Shown: positions 28,199-33,282 of the stretch, piece by piece
Position numbering within the stretch: position 1 is the first letter of the stretch
Layout: each line of letters starts with the position of its first letter
Origin: a virus
Virus record (IMG/VR): IMGVR_UViG_3300031688_000069
Coordinates: 1 to 33,282 of that record
Strand: one strand, 5' to 3'
Length of the DNA stretch: 33,282 bases
The notes under the pieces: generated by a model
What the model saw: only the letters and a program-made list of their open reading frames with translations
Database searches by the model: none
What the model was told of the DNA's origin: nothing
Made by a program: the position numbers and the translations under genes

Positions 28199-30436
28199 AT
28201 GGGTAAACTGGTCGAACAAACCCTCCGCACTATGTACCAAGGCGTAAGTCGTCAACCAAGTACTGTACGCTTACCCGGTCAGGTAGAGGAAGCTGAGAAT
28301 GTACTTTTCTCTGTAGTCTCAGGCGGGTTCTCTAAGAGGCCGGGTACTCAGCACTTAAAAAACACAGTAGTAAATGATAGTGACATCGCACTCTATGGCT
28401 ACGAAAGAGACGCTGCCGAAAAGTATCTAGTCATGGTGGGTAACGGAACTATCTACGTCTATGATGTAGCAGGCAATCAGATGGTTGTAACAACCCCTTC
28501 AGGTACAACTTACCTAGAGGCTGCTACACCTTCTCAAGACTTTTCCTTCACTACTATCGCTGACCACACCCTTATAGCTAACAAGCAGGTAACTGTAGCT
28601 ATGTCAGACGATGGTGTGTTTGATGCAACCACTATGCCTCACGTATTGGTGCGCGAGGCTGACGCAACCTTCACCTTTAAACCTTCAACTCTATACACTA
28701 AACGTCCTACCATAGATCCAGATTATTATTCCTCACCAAACGTGACTTACAGTTTGACGGATAATGCTGGTGGTCGGTTTGCTATCGATGCAGCTACCGG
28801 TTTAGTTACTGTTGCTGACCCGGCTTTATTCAATGCCACTACAAATGTTTCACACCCAATAACAGCTAGCGCGGTTAGTGTTGACGGAACAACCAACAGT
28901 CAGACTTTCAACATTTATGTGTACGCTTCATCTGTAGGAACTATTAGTGATGATGACCCTGACTTAGACTCTCCAGATGTTAATGGTATGGTGTTTGAAG
29001 GAGCACAAGTAGGCGATCTAGTAGGCCTTACGGTCTTTGCTGAAGACAGGGTAAAGAATGCCCAACCTAAAGTGGCAATCTTACCAGCTGATTTAATACC
29101 TACGCCTGATTTCGTAGGACATAAAATATCAGACATTACTTTCTTCCGTAACCGACTAGGTCTTGTAGCTGACGAGACAGTGTTCTTCTCACAGGCTAGT
29201 GACTATACAAACTTCTGGCCTAAGACCGTAGCGCAAGTTATAGACTCTGATGCTTTTGGTCGAACAGCTTCTAGCTCACAGGTTAACCTAATCCGTTTTG
29301 TTGTTCCTTTCCGCAAGGCTTTATTCTGTTCTGCAGACACCGCTCAGTTTGAACTATCCGCTAATGCAGCCTTAACCCCTTCAGCTACAACTATAGATAT
29401 CGCAACAATGTACACCGCTGAATCACTATGCAGGCCTATAGGCTTTAGAGATGAGCTGTACTTTGCTTCGCGTAGTGGTAGTAGCGCCGTTCTATTTGAG
29501 TATTACTACAGTGATACCTCGGTAGGTCATACAGCTAACGATGTCTTAATACATGCCTCTGGTTATGTACCAGCTCCTATCACCCATTTAGTTGGGGATA
29601 CTGTAACTGGAACCATTCTAGCTTTGAGTGGTGCAGATCGTTCCTCCATCTATGTCTATAAGACCTTTTGGTCCGGTGATGAAAAGGCCCAATCGGCTTG
29701 GTGTAAGTGGACGTTTGGTGAGAATACGGTAATACATAGTGTTACTACTCTAGGTGGCGATCTATTCCTTGTGCTATCCCGTAATGGTGTAGTGGCTATT
29801 GAGAAGATGTCACTTAACGGTGACGAGAAACCTGAGCACTTTAAGTATCCTCTACGTTTGGATTCGTTACAGCACATCACAGGTACTTATGATTCTGTCG
29901 CTAATACCACCAGCTATGTTAGTCAGTATCCCATAACTGAAAACACGGTAGCTATTGTTGATACAGCGAATGCAGCTAGTAACCTGAAAGGTCGTTTAAT
30001 TACAACCACAGGTGTTAGCGGTAATACGCTTATATCAACTGGGGATCAAACCGGTAACCCTATCTACATAGGTAATAACTACCTCATGTCGGTTGAACTA
30101 TCCAAACAGTTTATCCGAGAAGGTAATGACGACACTACAGTTACGACAGGTAGGCTACAGCTCAAACGTATCTACTTCGATTATAAGGACTCAGCGTTCT
30201 TGCAGGTTGAAGTAACACCCCACAAACGTACACCCCGAACGTTTACGTTTAATGGCTCAACCGTGGGTGGTTTAATCCAAGCCTCTCCTAATCTATTAAG
30301 CGGTGTTTTTGATGCCCCTGTTAGATCACAAGGCAGTACAGCAATTATTAAAATCCTTAACCCAACATATCTGCCATGCACAATTACAAGCGCAAAGTGG
30401 AAAGGGTTCTTTAACGAGATGACTCGACAGGAGTAA
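28199..30436 (+). CDS. Tail tubular protein B/nozzle (T7 gp12-like) with an apparent cadherin-like insertion
   Basis: The 745-residue protein (T7 gp12 is 794) starts EQTLRTMYQGVSRQPSTVRL and later has ISDITFFRNRLGLVADETVF and a C-terminal region typical of T7-type nozzles. Between about residues 171 and 249 (roughly 28709-28945) is YSLTDNAGGRFAIDAATGLV, then TVADPALF and a strand ending SQTFNIYVYAS. This is the pattern of cadherin-like repeats of bacterial adhesins and has no counterpart I recall in T7 gp12. The insertion could bind surface sugars or proteins. GGGAGA precedes the ATG. Confidence 0.93.
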   Translation: MGKLVEQTLRTMYQGVSRQPSTVRLPGQVEEAENVLFSVVSGGFSKRPGTQHLKNTVVNDSDIALYGYERDAAEKYLVMVGNGTIYVYDVAGNQMVVTTPSGTTYLEAATPSQDFSFTTIADHTLIANKQVTVAMSDDGVFDATTMPHVLVREADATFTFKPSTLYTKRPTIDPDYYSSPNVTYSLTDNAGGRFAIDAATGLVTVADPALFNATTNVSHPITASAVSVDGTTNSQTFNIYVYASSVGTISDDDPDLDSPDVNGMVFEGAQVGDLVGLTVFAEDRVKNAQPKVAILPADLIPTPDFVGHKISDITFFRNRLGLVADETVFFSQASDYTNFWPKTVAQVIDSDAFGRTASSSQVNLIRFVVPFRKALFCSADTAQFELSANAALTPSATTIDIATMYTAESLCRPIGFRDELYFASRSGSSAVLFEYYYSDTSVGHTANDVLIHASGYVPAPITHLVGDTVTGTILALSGADRSSIYVYKTFWSGDEKAQSAWCKWTFGENTVIHSVTTLGGDLFLVLSRNGVVAIEKMSLNGDEKPEHFKYPLRLDSLQHITGTYDSVANTTSYVSQYPITENTVAIVDTANAASNLKGRLITTTGVSGNTLISTGDQTGNPIYIGNNYLMSVELSKQFIREGNDDTTVTTGRLQLKRIYFDYKDSAFLQVEVTPHKRTPRTFTFNGSTVGGLIQASPNLLSGVFDAPVRSQGSTAIIKILNPTYLPCTITSAKWKGFFNEMTRQE

Positions 30437-30438
30437 CT

Positions 30439-30993
30439 ATGTGCATCACAGCAATTATAGCCTCGGCAGTAGCAGGCTTAGCCTCAGCCGCTCAACAGGC
30501 AAAGATAGCTAGTGAGTCTACGGAACGTGCTTATGCGGCAGAAGAGAAAAACCTTGATCTTGTTTATCTAGAGAACAACCGTTTACAGCGGGAGTCTCAT
30601 GAGATTTACGACTCGGAGGTACACGATAGAGTGCGTCAAGCTAATAGAGAGCTTGGTGCGCTGACTGTACTAATGGGTGAGACAGGTGCTTCTTCTTCTT
30701 CCATAGCAGGTCTTTCAATTGACTCAGCTTATACAACAGGTATGGATGTATCACGCATCAATACGAGTAGAGGTAACCAAATCGAATCACTGCAGGCTAA
30801 CAAGCGAGCAGGGAAGATGGGGTACCTAAATCAAACAACACTCGCTTATAACCAAGGTGCAGCTGCGGTAGCTAACGCTAACTCAAATGCTATTGGATCT
30901 ATAACAGGCGGGATGTCTAGCTATGGTAAAGCCACTGCTAAGACAAAACAATATAACAATCAGCTTAACGGCTTAAACAACGACTTATCATAG
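30439..30993 (+). CDS. Internal virion protein (T7 gp14-like)
   Basis: The 184-residue protein (T7 gp14 is 196) has a hydrophobic Ala-rich N-terminus (MCITAIIASAVAGLASAAQQ), a long central helix with many Glu/Arg residues (YLENNRLQRESHEIYDSEVH) and a Gly/Ser/Asn-rich end. Order, size and the LTVLMGETGASSSSIAGL segment fit the inner-core protein ejected into the host envelope to form the DNA channel. AGGAG precedes the ATG, 3 bases after the gp12-like stop. Confidence 0.85.
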   Translation: MCITAIIASAVAGLASAAQQAKIASESTERAYAAEEKNLDLVYLENNRLQRESHEIYDSEVHDRVRQANRELGALTVLMGETGASSSSIAGLSIDSAYTTGMDVSRINTSRGNQIESLQANKRAGKMGYLNQTTLAYNQGAAAVANANSNAIGSITGGMSSYGKATAKTKQYNNQLNGLNNDLS

Positions 30994-31003
30994 GAGGCGG
31001 TAG

Positions 31004-33282
31004 ATGCCTGAATTATCAAACACTGGTTCTGGTGCTCGCACGACTCGTTCTGGACGCAGTAACAACCAGCTTCAAACACGAGCAGGGGCTACAGCCAAAG
31101 TACAAATCAAGGGACGTGCTCTTGCAACAGAGAATAGCCAATCAATCATGAGTGGTGGATTAGCCCAAGCTAGTGCCGTGGGTAATCTTGGAGCATCCAT
31201 CAGTAGCTTCTTTGGCGCTGTTGAGCAGATTGATTCTGATCTAACACAAGTGGAACGGGCTGAAGAGCTTCGCGTAGCTAGTGAGGCTAGGAACGAGCGT
31301 GACAAGTTAAAAGAAGCTAGTCATATAAACATAATTAACAATTCATCCAACAGTCTATTTACAGGAGCTAAGACCTCGGTCATTGATACTCATAATGTGA
31401 TGGATGGTTCTAGCTTAGCCTCTGGGCTTGATGAATATTATGATGTCAATAACGAGGACACAGGTGATGATTTATTAGAGCAGCGTAAAAAGAACGCTTA
31501 TGATAATAAGGTTATGCCTCACCTAACTCTGGCGGCTGAAGGTCGCGCTAAGGAGATAAGGGTACAAGCCCTCCAAGACGTAACCTCTTCTATAATGTCC
31601 CGAACAACTCCTATGACTACGGCGTCCTTTGCGAACGACTTCGATATGCTTAGTGCTATAGCTCCTGAAAAATCAGATTCTGTACTGTCAGCTAGTTTAC
31701 TATCGACCTACATAGAAGCAGCTAAGAAGAATGGCAAGATGCCTCAGCTTTCAAAGTTTGTTTCTGAAGCAGCTGTCATTAAGAAGGGTGAAGAGTTCCA
31801 GACGTTTGCTGAACGTTTCCCTATTAAGTCCGCAGAAATGTTGGCACGGGGTTGGTCTGAACACCAAGCAAATCAAACCCAAGAGTCTAATGAAGCAGCT
31901 AATGATTTACGCACCGCAATAGGCTCTCTAGAGCTAAACGCGTATAGTGATGAAGACCTCGCTGCAGCCACGTTACAAGCTCAGCAGTTTACCAATCTAT
32001 ACGGTGACCGTTCTAACTTCAATAGCATACTGGCTGTCCTTGATGAGAAGGCAGTACAGTTAGGTAAGCAACAAGCAGAACTAACACGGTGGGGTCTTTT
32101 ACACCTAGGTAAGCCTAGTAATATGAAGATGGAAGATTACAATCAGAATCAACTATCTAAGTTTCTGTTGGACCCTACTACTAACTTCCTAGACGCTGAC
32201 TTAGATGATGCTACTTTCTCAACGGTGTCTTCCACCTTAGCTATGGCAATTAATAATCACGAAGGGATGATGGGTTCTGTATCTAAGAAGGTTAAGTCTT
32301 CTATCTCTGGCATGGTTGCTTCTAAAGACAAGCACACTCAGCTGCGAGGCTTTCAAATATTACAGAAGCTCAATAAGTTAGACCCGGAAATGTCAGCACG
32401 TATGCTATCCGGCAACCCAATTGCGGGTGCTATATATGATGGCCTAGCTAATGACAACGGAGCGGCTAATCTTCAGTTAGGTATAGATGTTGAGAATGAG
32501 GTTTTATTTAACGCACTGACTGATAAGGATACCTTAGAACGTCATAGGGCTGAGCTGATTGCGGACGTTGATGTGGAATCTTTAGATCAGGTTTTCTCAT
32601 CTATGAATTCTGATAGCTTCTTCTGGGACAACGGTAACATGGAGAAAGTCGCGGACTTCTTAGGACAAAGTGATGACGATATTTTCGTTGTTCCCGGCGG
32701 TCCTGTGGAGAAAGCTTGGATGAACCAGTTCCTTGCTCTACGCATAGCCTCTGAACACAGCGATGTTAGCTTAGATAGTGACGATCTTGCAAGTAAAACT
32801 TGGGACTTAATACGTCCTACCTTAACTGCTGAAAGGGTGAGTGATAATAGCTATCGTGTATCCATAGGTAATAACGTTAAACCAATAAACCACCTAGCTT
32901 CCGTACAAGCGGATGGGTCGTTGCATAACCAACTGGCTGATGGCACAAGTATTACTAATCCCTATCAACCTAACGAAACAGTTAACACTAGTGCGAACAT
33001 GGATAATACCGTTCAAACTATCTCTAGCTGGAGCATCTTTGGTGATGGTGAAGTCGGTTACCGGGCTATTGATGACGGTAGTGGTAAGTCGCTTGTTACA
33101 CATACGAATGCTTTAGGTTTACCTGAAGATATTCAGTTTGGTGTAGGAGCTTCATATGACTTAACTGGTGATTGGGTGCTGGGTGAATACCTTATACCTG
33201 AACGAAAGCCTGTTCATTTGGAACTTACAGGTGACGTAGCGTTAGACCAGTTATCTCTACAAGCTATCCAAGGTGATCTTCC
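31004..33282 (+). CDS. Internal virion protein (T7 gp15-like), 3' partial
   Basis: An open frame starts at ATG 31004 with AGGAGGCGG upstream and continues without a stop to the window edge, giving at least 759 residues (T7 gp15 is 747). The N-terminus is Ser/Thr/Arg-rich, followed by a long helical region (EQIDSDLTQVERAEELRVAS) with many charged residues. Later parts are mixed alpha/beta (YRVSIGNNVKPINHLASVQA, GDGEVGYRAIDDGSG). It follows the gp14-like gene, matching T7 14-15-16 order. It should be part of the ejected core that builds the trans-periplasmic channel. The end is outside the window. Confidence 0.85.
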   Translation, partial: MPELSNTGSGARTTRSGRSNNQLQTRAGATAKVQIKGRALATENSQSIMSGGLAQASAVGNLGASISSFFGAVEQIDSDLTQVERAEELRVASEARNERDKLKEASHINIINNSSNSLFTGAKTSVIDTHNVMDGSSLASGLDEYYDVNNEDTGDDLLEQRKKNAYDNKVMPHLTLAAEGRAKEIRVQALQDVTSSIMSRTTPMTTASFANDFDMLSAIAPEKSDSVLSASLLSTYIEAAKKNGKMPQLSKFVSEAAVIKKGEEFQTFAERFPIKSAEMLARGWSEHQANQTQESNEAANDLRTAIGSLELNAYSDEDLAAATLQAQQFTNLYGDRSNFNSILAVLDEKAVQLGKQQAELTRWGLLHLGKPSNMKMEDYNQNQLSKFLLDPTTNFLDADLDDATFSTVSSTLAMAINNHEGMMGSVSKKVKSSISGMVASKDKHTQLRGFQILQKLNKLDPEMSARMLSGNPIAGAIYDGLANDNGAANLQLGIDVENEVLFNALTDKDTLERHRAELIADVDVESLDQVFSSMNSDSFFWDNGNMEKVADFLGQSDDDIFVVPGGPVEKAWMNQFLALRIASEHSDVSLDSDDLASKTWDLIRPTLTAERVSDNSYRVSIGNNVKPINHLASVQADGSLHNQLADGTSITNPYQPNETVNTSANMDNTVQTISSWSIFGDGEVGYRAIDDGSGKSLVTHTNALGLPEDIQFGVGASYDLTGDWVLGEYLIPERKPVHLELTGDVALDQLSLQAIQGDL

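Noticed and set aside
1-33282. CRISPR arrays, tRNA or rRNA genes, insertion sequences
   Set aside because: No regularly spaced repeats, cloverleaf-like sequences or transposase motifs were found by eye.

Overview
This window is most of the genome of a T7-type podovirus (Autographiviridae-like layout). Every supported gene is on the + strand. The order matches the T7 core: single-subunit RNA polymerase, SSB, resolvase, primase-helicase, T7-type DNA polymerase, 5'-3' exonuclease, portal, scaffold, major capsid protein, tail tubular A and B, internal virion proteins. The nucleotide-metabolism block (ribonucleotide reductase alpha and beta, a thioredoxin-like protein, PhoH, flavin-dependent thymidylate synthase) is typical of marine podoviruses. 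The host cannot be read from the sequence. Strong AAGGAAG/AGGAGG ribosome sites and E. coli-like promoter elements fit a Gram-negative, perhaps marine gammaproteobacterial, host.

Layout. 1-2966: end of an upstream gene, two membrane lysis proteins, and the small and large terminases. 2967-3554: a gene-free, strongly G/C-skewed region. In T7-type genomes the linear ends lie between the large terminase and the early genes, so the assembly probably crosses the physical ends here. 3555-6077: early block of small, mostly unrecognised genes, several sharing near-identical leaders. 6329-8217: lysogeny-like module with an XRE regulator, a small ORF and a tyrosine integrase. 8509-11138: RNA polymerase, split into two separate genes. 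11219-17251: replication genes. 17235-22749: nucleotide metabolism, PhoH and ThyX, closed by a terminator. 22919-33282: virion genes, with a strong terminator after the capsid gene. The window ends inside the gp15-like gene. The missing part should hold gp16, the tail fibre and perhaps the endolysin.

How it works together. Host RNA polymerase probably reads the early block from a TTGACA/TCTAAT promoter near 3400-3429. The two-piece phage polymerase would then read the replication and virion genes. A recurring GTACAGTAAACCTTTGAC-like element lies at almost every transcription-unit boundary from the early promoter to the SSB operon, including just upstream of the XRE gene, the integrase and both sides of the polymerase. 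It looks like a regulatory network for the lysis/lysogeny choice.

Most notable: (1) a 15-codon ORF with its own ribosome site that encodes two perfect QLELF sliding-clamp-binding pentapeptides and little else, a candidate natural inhibitor of the host DnaN clamp; (2) the split T7-like RNA polymerase; (3) two leader hairpins whose stems differ in sequence but keep pairing; (4) the operator-like element network; (5) a cadherin-like domain apparently inserted in tail tubular protein B. All family assignments come from reading motifs by eye; no searches were run.
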